Source: Saccharothrix ecbatanensis (GTDB lineage: Bacteria; Actinomycetota; Actinomycetes; Mycobacteriales; Pseudonocardiaceae). Taken from it: a DNA stretch of 64,000 nucleotides. A program made the translations under genes and the position numbers. Below the pieces are notes generated by a model. That model searched no databases and had not been told where the DNA came from. It saw only the letters and a list, made by a program, of their open reading frames with translations. The DNA lies in NCBI RefSeq assembly GCF_014205015.1, contig NZ_JACHMO010000001.1, positions 1,364,001 through 1,428,000 on the forward strand, read 5' to 3'. This document shows, one piece after another, positions 44,074-52,409 of the stretch (positions are counted from its first letter, which is position 1; each line of letters starts with the position of its first letter).

Positions 44074-45413
44074 GTCCTGTTCGTCGGTGGTTCGGCGTCC
44101 GCGGGCAGTTCTGCGTGCACCCGCCACCCGCGCGACTCATCCGGGCCGATCGACAGGGTGCCACCGACCAGACGCACCCGTTCCCTCATGCCCCGGATGC
44201 CCTGGCCTTCGAGGTGAGGGGCCGCGAGGGGGTGAGGGGCCGCGAGGGGGTGAGGGGCCGCGAGGGCTTGGGCACGCCGGGGGCCGGAGCGCTGCGCCTT
44301 CATTTTTCCTGCAACACAATCGGCGTTTCCATTCATCCCCGGAGACCGTAACGCTTTTGGGGGATCTTGGTGTCCGGGTCCGTGTCCGGGTCCGGGTCCG
44401 TGTCCGTGTCCGTGTCCGGGTCGGGGTCCGTGTCCGTGTCCGGGTCCGGGTCCGGGTCCGGACCCATGTCCGTTGTCGGTGACCGTGACGACCAGCCGGT
44501 CCCGGTCGCGGTGCAGTCGAACGTCGACCTCGGTGGCGGCCGAGTGCCGTGCGGCGTTGGTCAGCGCCTCCTGCACCACCCGGTACGCGGTGTGGTCGAT
44601 GGCGGGCGGCAGCGGTGTGGACAGGCCGGATCGCCGCACCGTGATGCGACGGTCCACGTCGGACAGCCGCTCGGCCAGGTGTTCCAGACCCACGAGGCCG
44701 ACACCGGATGGCACCTCGCGCAACGTGGTCAGCAGCTCCCGCACCTCGCTCAGCGCCGACAGGGACAGTTCGGCGATCGTGCCGAGCGTCCGGTCGGCGA
44801 TCGGCGGCGCGTCGACCAGCACCCGGCGGGCCGCGGTGGCCTGCATCCGGATGGCGGTGAGGTGGTGGCCGACGCTGTCGTGCACGTTCCGGGCCAGCTG
44901 GGCGCGTTCCTCGGCGAGCACCCGGTCGGCTTCCGCGCGCTGCACCCGCAACGTCTGCTCGGCTCGGTCCCGGTGCAGCCGCAACGCGTAGCCGGTCGCC
45001 ACCGGCGCGATGCCCATGACGACCAGGTCGGTGATCGTGAAGACCTGGACCGGGCTGCCCGCGATCACGGCGCTGCCCAGGACCCAGCACCCGGACACCG
45101 TCAGCACCAGCCCCTGGCCACGCTCGCGGTGGTAGACGGCCGCGCAGAACGTGCCCATCGTGACCAGCATCCCCGGCCACGCGGGCAGGAAGCCGAGGCC
45201 GCCGAGCCCCACCACCGCGGACAGCACCGCGGCGGTCAACGGCAGCACGCGCCGCAGCAGCAACGGCAGGCTGACGCACAGGCTGGACCCGATCAGGAGG
45301 GGCAGCTCCTGCCGCGGTGAGTGCTGCCCCTCCCAGATCGTCAGGACCACCAGCAGCGCCGTGACACCCACGACGAGCAAGCCTTCCCGGACGTATCGCA
45401 TGACCGCCATCAT
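44067..45413 (-). CDS. Histidine kinase (HisKA_3) with a repeat-built insertion in the ATP lid
   Basis: A 448-residue sensor kinase with about five membrane helices in residues 10-145. H178 in ARNVHDSVGHHL is the phospho-acceptor of the HisKA_3 domain. The N-box is EALTNAARHS near 282-291, and D313-x-G-x-G is the G1 box. The G2 box (GQGIRGMRERV) normally follows within about 20 residues but here comes at 403, after an insertion of about 84 residues. The insertion has a Gly-Pro-His stretch, a middle part (LRSPGMNGNADCVAGKMK) and three copies of LAAPHP. Two perfect DNA tandem repeats encode it. ATP binding may be altered. The ATG directly abuts the stop of the upstream peptidase gene. Confidence 0.9.
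   Translation of the reverse strand: MMAVMRYVREGLLVVGVTALLVVLTIWEGQHSPRQELPLLIGSSLCVSLPLLLRRVLPLTAAVLSAVVGLGGLGFLPAWPGMLVTMGTFCAAVYHRERGQGLVLTVSGCWVLGSAVIAGSPVQVFTITDLVVMGIAPVATGYALRLHRDRAEQTLRVQRAEADRVLAEERAQLARNVHDSVGHHLTAIRMQATAARRVLVDAPPIADRTLGTIAELSLSALSEVRELLTTLREVPSGVGLVGLEHLAERLSDVDRRITVRRSGLSTPLPPAIDHTAYRVVQEALTNAARHSAATEVDVRLHRDRDRLVVTVTDNGHGSGPGPGPGHGHGPRPGHGHGHGPGPGHGPGHQDPPKALRSPGMNGNADCVAGKMKAQRSGPRRAQALAAPHPLAAPHPLAAPHLEGQGIRGMRERVRLVGGTLSIGPDESRGWRVHAELPADAEPPTNRTT
44213..44266. repeat. Three perfect 18-bp tandem repeats in the kinase gene
   Basis: GGTGAGGGGCCGCGAGGG is present three times without gaps. On the minus strand it codes for the LAAPHP units just before the G2 box of the histidine kinase. 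An 18-bp unit keeps the frame when copies are gained or lost. Confidence 0.95.
44372..44461. repeat. Hexanucleotide repeat block in the kinase gene
   Basis: About fifteen 6-bp units, TCCGGG or TCCGTG, follow each other. On the minus strand they code for alternating Gly-Pro and Gly-His pairs directly after the D-x-G-x-G box. The unit length keeps the frame, so length variants would be in frame. Confidence 0.92.
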
Positions 45414-46829
45414 CTACGCGGTGCCGCAGGCCGTGCCTTCGGGTGGGAGCGCGCCGGTGGTCAGGTAGCGGTGCACGTGCTCCCGTACGCACGGATGGCC
45501 GCTGAGGTACAGGGCATGGCCGCCCTTCGCCGGGACATAACGGGCGTTGCCGAGCTGCGCCGCCACGCGACGTGCGTCCAGCGGTGGTGTCGTGCTGTCG
45601 TATTCGCCGCTGGCCACGAGGACCGGCGGCAGCCCGTGCACGTGCAACCGGTGTGGCGGGTAGGTCCGCGTCACCGGCAGGCCGGCGCAGTGGTAGGCCA
45701 TCATCCACGTCACGGCCCACCCGATGCGGGGCGTGACCTCGCGCAGTTCCGTCTCCCACGACTTCAGCACCTGGTAGCGGGAGGGATACGGGTAATCGCC
45801 GCAGAACATGATCCGGGAGAGGTCGGGGTCCCGGCCGCCGATCGCCGGTTCGGCGAACCGCGTGGCGTCACCCGCGTGTGCTTCGGCGAGCGACCGGGCC
45901 AGGTCTGGCCACTCCAGGTCGAACGCCGGGTTCGTGCGGGACAGGATCCGCGCCGCGCTGACGGTGGTGCCCTCACCGGGCGCGGGGATCGGTTCACGAG
46001 TGGCCCGCGCGATCACCTCGTCCCAGACGGTGAGGACGTCACGGCCGTGCAGCGCGCAACCCGACTCACCGGCACACCACTCGGCGAACCGGCCGAGGTT
46101 GCGCTCCAGGGTCTCCGCGCGCGGACGGAGCCAGTCGGGCCAGGAGCGGGTGGTGTGGTCCACCACGCTGTCCAGGTACATCCGGCCGATCCGCCCGGGG
46201 AAGAACTCGGCGTAGGCCTGGCCGAAGACGGTGCCGTAGGAGTTGCCGTAGTAGTTCAGCTTCGCCTGGCCCAACGCGGCCCGGATGACGTCCATGTCGC
46301 GGGCGACCTGCCAGGAGTTGAGCTTGCCCGCCAGCGGTCCGGCGGCCCGGGTGCAGTCGATCCCGAACTGGCGGTTCACCGTGCGGTACTGCTCGTAGGC
46401 GGCCTGGTCCGGGAAGACCCACTCGGCGTTGTCGGGGATCGGAGCCTGGTACGGGCACTCGATGCCAGTGCTCGCCTCGAACCCGCGCGGGTCCGAGACG
46501 ACGACGTCGAACCACTGGGTCAGGTCGGCGAACACCTCTTTCGCTTGGCGCAGCACCGAGATCTGCTGAGCGGGCCCGCCCATGTTGACCAGCAGCACGC
46601 CCTTCTTCGCGGCCTGGTCCCGGGCAGGCAGCATGGCGAGGCCGAGCTTGACGCGCGCACCGGCCGGGGCGGCCCAGTCCGCGGGCACGGTGACGTCACC
46701 GCACTGGAGCCCGTCGCCGCAGTCCACCCACGACACCGTGCCTCCAGTGGCCTGCGAGATGCCCGGCGCCACGTTGAGCGCGGTGAGCAGGCAGACCGCG
46801 CCCACCACGCCCTTGATCGTTTTTCTCAT
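45414..46829 (-). CDS. Secreted alpha/beta hydrolase, tripeptidyl aminopeptidase (SlpD/TAP) type
   Basis: A 471-residue serine hydrolase with a weak signal peptide (residues 1-27). The nucleophile elbow G-N-S-Y-G-T places the serine at residue 197. The C-terminal TAP-like domain has the aspartate in ASGEYDSTTPP and histidine in KGGHALYLSG. Several cysteines (CGDGLQCGD, CAGESGCALHG) fit a secreted enzyme. Family members remove N-terminal tripeptides or act on proline-rich peptides. It ends exactly where the kinase gene begins (TAG-ATG), so the peptidase, kinase and regulator are likely co-transcribed. Confidence 0.85.
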   Translation of the reverse strand: MRKTIKGVVGAVCLLTALNVAPGISQATGGTVSWVDCGDGLQCGDVTVPADWAAPAGARVKLGLAMLPARDQAAKKGVLLVNMGGPAQQISVLRQAKEVFADLTQWFDVVVSDPRGFEASTGIECPYQAPIPDNAEWVFPDQAAYEQYRTVNRQFGIDCTRAAGPLAGKLNSWQVARDMDVIRAALGQAKLNYYGNSYGTVFGQAYAEFFPGRIGRMYLDSVVDHTTRSWPDWLRPRAETLERNLGRFAEWCAGESGCALHGRDVLTVWDEVIARATREPIPAPGEGTTVSAARILSRTNPAFDLEWPDLARSLAEAHAGDATRFAEPAIGGRDPDLSRIMFCGDYPYPSRYQVLKSWETELREVTPRIGWAVTWMMAYHCAGLPVTRTYPPHRLHVHGLPPVLVASGEYDSTTPPLDARRVAAQLGNARYVPAKGGHALYLSGHPCVREHVHRYLTTGALPPEGTACGTA

Positions 46830-46906
46830 CGGGACAGCGTGCTTGCCGGGGGCACGGGAGCGCGTCTGTCTTTAGACAGATCTTGGCCGAACGGGTGCTC
46901 GGCGCA

Positions 46907-47554
46907 TCACGCCCGGTCCTTTGCGATGGCGTCGACGAGCCGCTTGTCCAGCGTCACCCGGACCAGTCCGGCCGCCAGCCCGGCCAGCTCGTCCGGCGAC
47001 ACCAGGCGTGCCAACGCACGAGGGTTGTCGGGCAGGCCGACGCGACGGGCGCCGGTCAACGCCTTGTCGTCCAGGAACGGCCGCAGTTCCGGCCACACCT
47101 GCTGCGCCTCCCGGCAGAAGATGGCCGACCCCACCGGCCCCAGGCGCGGTGTCCGCTCCAGCGCCGCACGGGTCTTCGCCACGTCACCGCCCGCTTCCTC
47201 CCGGAGCCGGCGCAGATCACCCCGGTAGTCGTCCACGAGCAGTTGGGCGCCGTCGCCGAGAGCGGTCGAGGTGCTTTCGTCGTAGCGGACGTAGTGGGCG
47301 CGGCCTAGCGCGTCGACGCGTTGCTGCCACGTCGTCTTGAGCGTGCCGCGCGGTGTGGCGCAGCCTGTGCCGGCCAACTCGCGCGCCGCCGCCACGGCGA
47401 TGTCGGCACGGATCCGCGTGGACAGCAGCACGCTGAGGACGAGCAGCCGGTACAGCGGTGACGGTTTGTCCGCGAGCCGGATGCCCGCCTGTTCCGCATA
47501 GGTCTGCCCGGCCTGGTCCAGCAGGCGCCGGGCGATGTCCTTGTGCTTGCTCAT
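46907..47554 (-). CDS. HhH-GPD-like endonuclease III family protein
   Basis: A 215-residue protein resembling the endonuclease III superfamily used in base-excision repair. LYRLLVLSVLLSTRIRADIA near residue 35-54 corresponds to the usual LLVAVLLSAQTTD block, and RLGPVGSAIFCREAQQVWPEL to the HhH hairpin with the trailing aspartate position. The catalytic lysine of classical Nth is not evident and the C-terminal iron-sulfur cysteines are absent, so the activity may be different or lost. Its start overlaps the stop of the upstream membrane protein gene (ATGA). Same-strand overlap suggests co-transcription rather than shared function. Confidence 0.65.
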   Translation of the reverse strand: MSKHKDIARRLLDQAGQTYAEQAGIRLADKPSPLYRLLVLSVLLSTRIRADIAVAAARELAGTGCATPRGTLKTTWQQRVDALGRAHYVRYDESTSTALGDGAQLLVDDYRGDLRRLREEAGGDVAKTRAALERTPRLGPVGSAIFCREAQQVWPELRPFLDDKALTGARRVGLPDNPRALARLVSPDELAGLAAGLVRVTLDKRLVDAIAKDRA

Positions 47555-48246
47555 GCCTTCCGGCTACCCCGCCGCGTCCAAGGCCACGTCATCAACGCCC
47601 ACACGAGCAGCACGGCCGCGCTCTCGGGCACGAGGTACCACGGCCAGTCGCCGAGGAGGTCCAGCACGGACCCGGTCGACGGCTTCCGGTTGAGGAACCC
47701 GTAGTTGGAGCCGAGCACCAGGTTGAGCGCGAACACCGACACCGCCCACAGCACCGTGATCAGCACGGCCATCCGGTAGCCGCGCCAGTCGGGCCGCAGG
47801 CCGAGCCCCCAGGTCAGGTAGACGGCCGCCCAGACGACGAACAGGTGCGTGGCCCAGAACAGCAGGAACCCGAGGTCGGGGAAGTTCACCCGCAAGACCG
47901 GCGTGACCAGGGCCTGGACGCTCAGCGTCAGCCCCCAATAGTAGGTGAGCGCGAACGCCCACCTGCGTTCCGACCACAACGCGTACGCCGCGACCGGGCC
48001 GGCGAGGTCGGACAGTTGCAGCGGCAGCGAGTACTGGACGTCCCAGCGCGGCGGCAGCATCAGGTAGGTGTGGATGGCCACTTCGAGGACCAGGACGACC
48101 GCCGCGAACCAGCGGGAGAAGCGACGTGACCGCCGCGTGCGTCCGACCGCCACCACGGCCGCGACACCTACCGCGAACAGCCCCAACACGATCCAGTGAG
48201 AGGTGCCGTACGCGGTGAACTCGTGGTCGATCGCTAACGACCCCAC
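47551..48246 (-). CDS. TIGR02206/YwaF-like membrane protein
   Basis: A 231-residue protein with six to seven membrane helices. The pattern is that of the TIGR02206 (YwaF) group: FTAYGTSHWIVLGLF at the start, SLPLQLSDLAGPVAAYAL, YYWGLTLSVQALVTPVL, and NYGFLNRKPSTGSVLD near residue 185. Function is unknown. Downstream it overlaps the HhH-GPD gene by 4 bases. The start at 48246 is the only clear one before the family N-terminus. Confidence 0.75.
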   Translation of the reverse strand: MGSLAIDHEFTAYGTSHWIVLGLFAVGVAAVVAVGRTRRSRRFSRWFAAVVLVLEVAIHTYLMLPPRWDVQYSLPLQLSDLAGPVAAYALWSERRWAFALTYYWGLTLSVQALVTPVLRVNFPDLGFLLFWATHLFVVWAAVYLTWGLGLRPDWRGYRMAVLITVLWAVSVFALNLVLGSNYGFLNRKPSTGSVLDLLGDWPWYLVPESAAVLLVWALMTWPWTRRGSRKA

Positions 48247-48346
48247 ACGTCCGGCTACCCCGATGCCGCCCGGATACGCCGCCGGGATTCTTGGCCCGGA
48301 TACGCCGCCCGGATTCGCGGCGGTCAGTTCGGTCGTTTCGGTCCGG

Positions 48347-48715
48347 TCAGCTCGGTCGGGCCGTGACCACGTCGTCCAGCGTCGGAACTACCTTGAGTAA
48401 CCGGTCCACCTCGGTGAGGTGCAGCGGCCGGACCACGGAACGGCGGCTCGCCACGACCGTGAACGGCACGCCCGCCGCGACCGCGCGGTGGTGTGTCTCG
48501 AGGAGGGCCGCGATGCCCAGCGAGCCCAGCACCGTCACCCCGGACAGGTCCGCGACCAGCGCCGGAGGCCGTCGGTCCAGCTGGGCGTCCAGCTCGGCGC
48601 GGATCAGGTCGACGCCGACCACGTCGACATCACCGGTGACCCGCGTGACGGAAAGGCCTCGCACCTCGGTCGTCTCGACGGCGAGATCCTCGTCCGACGG
48701 GTGCAGATCGGTCAT
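48347..48715 (-). CDS. STAS-domain anti-sigma factor antagonist-like protein
   Basis: A 122-residue single STAS domain protein of the SpoIIAA/RsbV group. The core LVADLSGVTVLGSLGIAALL near residue 55-75 contains the loop where the phosphorylated serine lies (D-x-S-G-V-x-x-x-x-S). It would bind an anti-sigma kinase and release a sigma factor under stress. GGAG precedes the ATG at 48715; the longer frame to 49024 overlaps the divergent stress-protein gene. It is divergent from a universal stress protein gene, which fits a stress-response context. Partner genes are not in the window. Confidence 0.82.
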   Translation of the reverse strand: MTDLHPSDEDLAVETTEVRGLSVTRVTGDVDVVGVDLIRAELDAQLDRRPPALVADLSGVTVLGSLGIAALLETHHRAVAAGVPFTVVASRRSVVRPLHLTEVDRLLKVVPTLDDVVTARPS

Positions 48716-48857
48716 GGCAACGCTCCTCGGTGGACCCGGGCGGTGTGACAGTGGCGTCGCGCCGGCCGTGCCCGGCGTTACGTCCAGGCCCGCACCGGTT
48801 ACCCCGTGCGTCCGCCGGGGTACTCCTCCGGTTCCCGGCGAACCGCGGAGGTGGTGC

Positions 48858-49784
48858 ATGTCCAGCCCTGGGCACGGTGACGCGCGCGGCGCGGTGGTGG
48901 TCGGCTTCGACGGTTCGGAGCCGGCCCGGTTGGCCGCGTTCTGGGCGGCCCGTGAGGCGGCCAGTCGGCGGAGACGCCTGCTGGTCGTGAACGTGCTGCG
49001 CGGGCCGATGCCGGAGCTGGCCATGTCACCGCTGGCCGTGCCGCTGCCCGACGCGGTGACGGACGAGGCGGTCCGTGGGTACGCCGAGAAGGAACTGGCC
49101 GAGGTCGCCGCCGAGTGCGAACGGGTAAGTCCCGGTCTGGACGTGCGGACCTCGCTGGAGGACGGCTACGCGGCCGATGCGCTGAGCCGGGTGGCCCAAG
49201 GCGCGGACCTGCTCGCCGTGGGCTCGTCGGGGCGTTCCGGGCTGTCCCGCGCACTGCTCGGCTCGACCACCGCGGACCTGGTGCACGCCCATCCAGGCCC
49301 GATCGTGGTGGCCCGCGGTGACGGCGCGGAGGACGGCCGGGTGGTCGTCGGCGTGGACGGGTCCGAGACCAGCGTCCGGGCGGTCGCCTTCGCGTTCGAG
49401 TACGCCTCCCGTCGCGGCGGCGATCTGCTCGCGGTGCACGCGTGGGCCGACCTGCCGCTGGAAGCGCTGGCCCCGTTGCGCGAACAGGACGCCAACCGGC
49501 GTCAGGTGGAGGAGCAGGCGGCGGCGTTGATCGACCGAAGTCTGGCGCCGCACCGGCAGGACTACCCGGACGTGCGGGTGAGCCGGGTGGTGGCCTTCGA
49601 CGGTCCCGCGCACGCGTTGCTGGACAACGCGCGGGAGGCCTCGTTGATCGTCGTGGGCAGCCACGGTCGTGGCGCGGTCCGCCGTGCGTTGCTCGGCTCG
49701 GTCGGCCACGCGGTGCTCTACCACGCGCCGTGCTCCGTGGCGGTGGTGCACCGCGACCAGGCGACATCAGGAGGGACGTCGTGA
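48858..49784 (+). CDS. Tandem-domain universal stress protein
   Basis: A 308-residue protein with two UspA domains (about 12-153 and 160-298). Each has the ATP-binding signature G-x2-G-x9-G-S/T: VGSSGRSGLSRALLGSTTADL and VGSHGRGAVRRALLGSVGHAV. Such proteins are common in dormancy and hypoxia regulons of actinobacteria. The ATG at 48858 has GGAGG upstream, and the frame before it lacks Usp features. Its stop overlaps the next GTG start (GTGA), which couples it to a 61-residue proline-rich protein and then a TerC protein. Confidence 0.92.
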   Translation: MSSPGHGDARGAVVVGFDGSEPARLAAFWAAREAASRRRRLLVVNVLRGPMPELAMSPLAVPLPDAVTDEAVRGYAEKELAEVAAECERVSPGLDVRTSLEDGYAADALSRVAQGADLLAVGSSGRSGLSRALLGSTTADLVHAHPGPIVVARGDGAEDGRVVVGVDGSETSVRAVAFAFEYASRRGGDLLAVHAWADLPLEALAPLREQDANRRQVEEQAAALIDRSLAPHRQDYPDVRVSRVVAFDGPAHALLDNAREASLIVVGSHGRGAVRRALLGSVGHAVLYHAPCSVAVVHRDQATSGGTS

Positions 49785-49966
49785 CCGAACGTTCGTACTC
49801 GCTGGGCACGCGCCCGCGGCTGCACGAGCCCGATTCACCCGATCCGTTGACCCCGCCGGACCCCGGTCCACGCCGACCCCGGCCGTCCGGACCACAGCCG
49901 CCCGGACCCGAGCCGGTGCCACCGGAGCCGATTCCGCACCCGATGCCGCCGACGTCGGGTCGCTGA
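49781..49966 (+). CDS. 61-residue proline-rich protein
   Basis: A small protein, about one third proline (LTPPDPGPRRPRPSGPQPPG is typical), with no membrane segment. Its GTG overlaps the universal stress protein stop and is preceded by CAGGAGGG, so it is probably translated. It ends 4 bases before the TerC gene start. Low complexity makes homology hard to judge; it may be an SH3-like or membrane-protein partner, which is guesswork. Function is unknown. Confidence 0.55.
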   Translation: MTERSYSLGTRPRLHEPDSPDPLTPPDPGPRRPRPSGPQPPGPEPVPPEPIPHPMPPTSGR

Positions 49967-49970
49967 CGCC

Positions 49971-51005
49971 GTGCTGACCGTCAGCGGACTCACGTGGGCG
50001 CTCACGATCGGCCTGGTCGTGCTGCTGCTCGCGGTGGACATGGTGCAGGCCGTGCTGCGCCCGCACCGGGTCGGGATCGGTGAGGCGACCGCCTGGTCGG
50101 TGTTCTACGTCGCCATCGCGGTGCTGTTCGGCGTGTGGTTCACGCTGGAACACGGCGGCGACCTGGGCACCCAGTACTTCGTCGGCTACCTGGTGGAGAA
50201 GAGCCTCTCGGTCGACAACCTGTTCGTGTTCGTGATCATCATGTCCACGTTCGCGGTGCCCGAGTCGCACCAGCACAAGGTGCTGACGTTCGGGATCGTG
50301 ATGGCGCTGGCCCTGCGCGCGGTGTTCATCGCGCTCGGGGCGACGTTGCTGTCGTTGTTCTCGTTCGTGTTCCTGATCTTCGGTCTGCTGCTCATCTACA
50401 CGGCCGTGCAGTTGTTCCGGCACCGGAACGAGAACCCGGACGTCGAGGACAACCTCGTGGTCAAGACCGCCCGTCGGGTGCTGCCGATCGCCGACGACTA
50501 CGTGCGCGGGAAGCTGTTCACCCGGGACGACGGCAGGTTCGTCGCCACACCGCTGTTCCTCGTGTTGCTGGCGATCGGCAGCATCGACCTGTTGTTCGCG
50601 CTGGACTCGATCCCGGCGGTGTTCGGCATCACCCAGGAGCCGTACATCGTGTTCGTGGCCAACGCGTTCGCGCTGCTCGGACTGCGGGCGTTGTTCTTCC
50701 TGGTGAAGGGGCTGCTGGATCGGCTGGTGTACCTGTCGACCGGGTTGTCGCTGATCCTGGCGTTCATCGGGGTCAAGCTGATCCTGCACTGGGCGCACGT
50801 CGACATCGACCCGCGGGTGCCCGAGGTGCCGACGATGGTCAGCCTGGCCGTGATCGTCGTGGTGCTGGTGGTGGTGACGGTCGCGAGCCTGGTCAAGACC
50901 CGACACGACCCGTCGGCGAAGGCGCACCCCGGTTCCCTGCGCGCCCACCGGTCGCGTGACGAGGCGGGACAACGGCCGGAATCACCACCCCGAGAGCCTT
51001 CCTGA
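49971..51005 (+). CDS. TerC-family integral membrane protein
   Basis: A 344-residue TerC protein with about nine membrane helices. Signature stretches are EKSLSVDNLFVFVIIMS near residue 76 and FALDSIPAVFGITQEPYIVF near 204; the aspartates in D-N-L and D-S-I-P are probable metal ligands. TerC proteins are linked to tellurite resistance and, in other bacteria, to manganese export that loads secreted metalloenzymes. The GTG start follows the small proline-rich gene by 4 bases, so the three genes form a run. The last 35 residues are polar and probably cytoplasmic. Confidence 0.92.
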   Translation: MLTVSGLTWALTIGLVVLLLAVDMVQAVLRPHRVGIGEATAWSVFYVAIAVLFGVWFTLEHGGDLGTQYFVGYLVEKSLSVDNLFVFVIIMSTFAVPESHQHKVLTFGIVMALALRAVFIALGATLLSLFSFVFLIFGLLLIYTAVQLFRHRNENPDVEDNLVVKTARRVLPIADDYVRGKLFTRDDGRFVATPLFLVLLAIGSIDLLFALDSIPAVFGITQEPYIVFVANAFALLGLRALFFLVKGLLDRLVYLSTGLSLILAFIGVKLILHWAHVDIDPRVPEVPTMVSLAVIVVVLVVVTVASLVKTRHDPSAKAHPGSLRAHRSRDEAGQRPESPPREPS

Positions 51006-51044
51006 CCGGCCGGGTGTCGGCGTTCCATCGCGGCAGCCACGTGC

Positions 51045-51821
51045 TCATGACCGCATTCCCCGGTACGAGGTGGCCCACGGGTCGGGGTGCGCGGCCAGGT
51101 AGTCCTCGAACGTCACCGTGCCGTCGGCGTGCTCGGGGGCGAGGTGGCCGCCGGCGCGGTAGGCGCGGAAGGTTCGGCCCGGCGCCCTGACCGGCAGCAT
51201 CAGCCGTCGACGTCCGGTGGCGCGGAGGAACGCCCCGGCGAGGTCACGGGCGTCCCTGACCTGCGGCCCGGCGAAGTCGGTCGCGCGGCCCAGCGGTTCG
51301 CCGACGGCCAGGTCCGCGAGCCGGTGGGCCACGTCGCCCGCGTCGACGGGCTGGAAGCGGAGCGCGGGCACCGGCATCACCGGCGACCTCGCCGCACCGG
51401 CGAACAGCACGCGCAACAGGTCGTGGAACTGGGTGGCCCGCAGGATCGTGTGCGGCCGACCGGACCGCTCGATCAACCGCTCGGCCGCGAGTTTGCCCTG
51501 GTAGTAGGGCAGGGGCACGCGGTCGACGCCGACGATCGAGACGTACACGAGGTGGGCTCCCACTCGTTCCGCCGCGTCGACCACCCTGCCCGCGATAGCG
51601 GCCTCCGCACCCCGGCCGAACGCGGTCGCGCAGTGCACGATCACGTCCATCCCGGCCGCTGCCTCCCGGACTCCCCGCCCGGACCGCAGATCGGCGACCA
51701 CCCAACCCGGTGACGGCTGCGAACGACGACTCATACCCCGCACCTCGTGCCCGTCGCGCTTCAGCCGTTCGACCACCTTGCAGCCGAGCAGACCCGTCCC
51801 ACCGGTCACCAAGATCCCCAT
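51045..51821 (-). CDS. NAD(P)-binding, NmrA/SDR-like protein
   Basis: A 258-residue atypical short-chain dehydrogenase. The N-terminal nucleotide-binding motif is ILVTGGTGLLG (T-G-x-x-G-x-x-G) at residues 3-13. VSIVGVDRVPLPYYQGKLAAE near residue 107-127 carries a Y-x-x-x-K pair, Y-Q-G-K, in the place of the SDR catalytic pair. Relatives are annotated as NAD(P)H-binding or NmrA-like proteins, some acting as redox sensors. GGTGGAG precedes the ATG at 51821; the longer frame is not family-like. It converges on terC. Confidence 0.82.
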   Translation of the reverse strand: MGILVTGGTGLLGCKVVERLKRDGHEVRGMSRRSQPSPGWVVADLRSGRGVREAAAGMDVIVHCATAFGRGAEAAIAGRVVDAAERVGAHLVYVSIVGVDRVPLPYYQGKLAAERLIERSGRPHTILRATQFHDLLRVLFAGAARSPVMPVPALRFQPVDAGDVAHRLADLAVGEPLGRATDFAGPQVRDARDLAGAFLRATGRRRLMLPVRAPGRTFRAYRAGGHLAPEHADGTVTFEDYLAAHPDPWATSYRGMRS

Positions 51822-51915
51822 GGACTCCACCCCCGAATCCTCCCGCTCCTGCGCGAGTCCCGCGGCACGCCGGGGCGGTGCGTCTTGCATTGGCAGGCTC
51901 TGACAAGGTGAACCA

Positions 51916-52182
51916 GTGTTCTTAGCCTTGATCACCACGATTGGTGCGATCGCCGCTGTCACCTCGGCCGTCTTCGATGCGCTGGGCTACATCGACAGGC
52001 GGAGAGCACAAAGTGGCCGGGGAGCGGGCACGACATGGCTGCGTGATGTCATCGGCTCGATCCGCTGGCGGCGGATTCGTGCCGCGGTGTTCATGGTGGC
52101 CGTCCTGTTGATGTCTGCTACCGCCGACTCAGCCGGCTATTGGTCGATTGTGCGGGACCCGTTCTCCGATCTCGAGGGCTGA
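51916..52182 (+). CDS. 88-residue membrane protein
   Basis: A small protein with two hydrophobic stretches, LALITTIGAIAAVTSAVF and AAVFMVAVLLMSATA, joined by a basic loop. The GTG has AAGGTG upstream. No family was recognised. It marks the start of a region with decayed mobile-element genes, and its stop lies one base before the end of an opposing small gene. It may be a leftover cargo gene. Confidence 0.45.
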   Translation: MFLALITTIGAIAAVTSAVFDALGYIDRRRAQSGRGAGTTWLRDVIGSIRWRRIRAAVFMVAVLLMSATADSAGYWSIVRDPFSDLEG

Positions 52183-52347
52183 CTAGATCGGCGCCGTCTT
52201 GCCGGATTTGCCGCTGGCGGCAGATGGGCGTCCACCTGCCGCTCGCACGCCCAGCTCTGCGGGGAGTCGGCGCAGGGCCTCGGTGGTGTTCTTGTCACTC
52301 ACCTCCGCTTCGCCGTCCACAAAGGTCACGTTGAGGGCGTGGATCAC
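52183..52347 (-). pseudogene. Small mobile-element gene, probably frameshifted
   Basis: The frame from GTG 52347 gives 54 residues (VIHALNVTFVDGEAEVSDKN, later ELGVR and GKSGKTAPI). This kind of peptide accompanies actinomycete integrative elements. A natural start, ATG with MKFAKHAL at 52382, is in a different frame and would join the family sequence (RYRQLVIHAL) only after a one-base shift. So either a short version is made from the GTG or the gene is broken. It lies downstream of another broken element gene on the same strand. Confidence 0.45.
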
Positions 52348-52409
52348 GAGCTGCCTGTAGCGCGTGCTTGGCGAACTTCATGATCTCGGCGGCGGCCTCC
52401 CATGATCGT

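Noticed and set aside
44372..44461. CRISPR-like or regulatory repeat array
   Set aside because: Units are 6 bp with no spacers and lie within an open reading frame, so they are coding tandem repeats.
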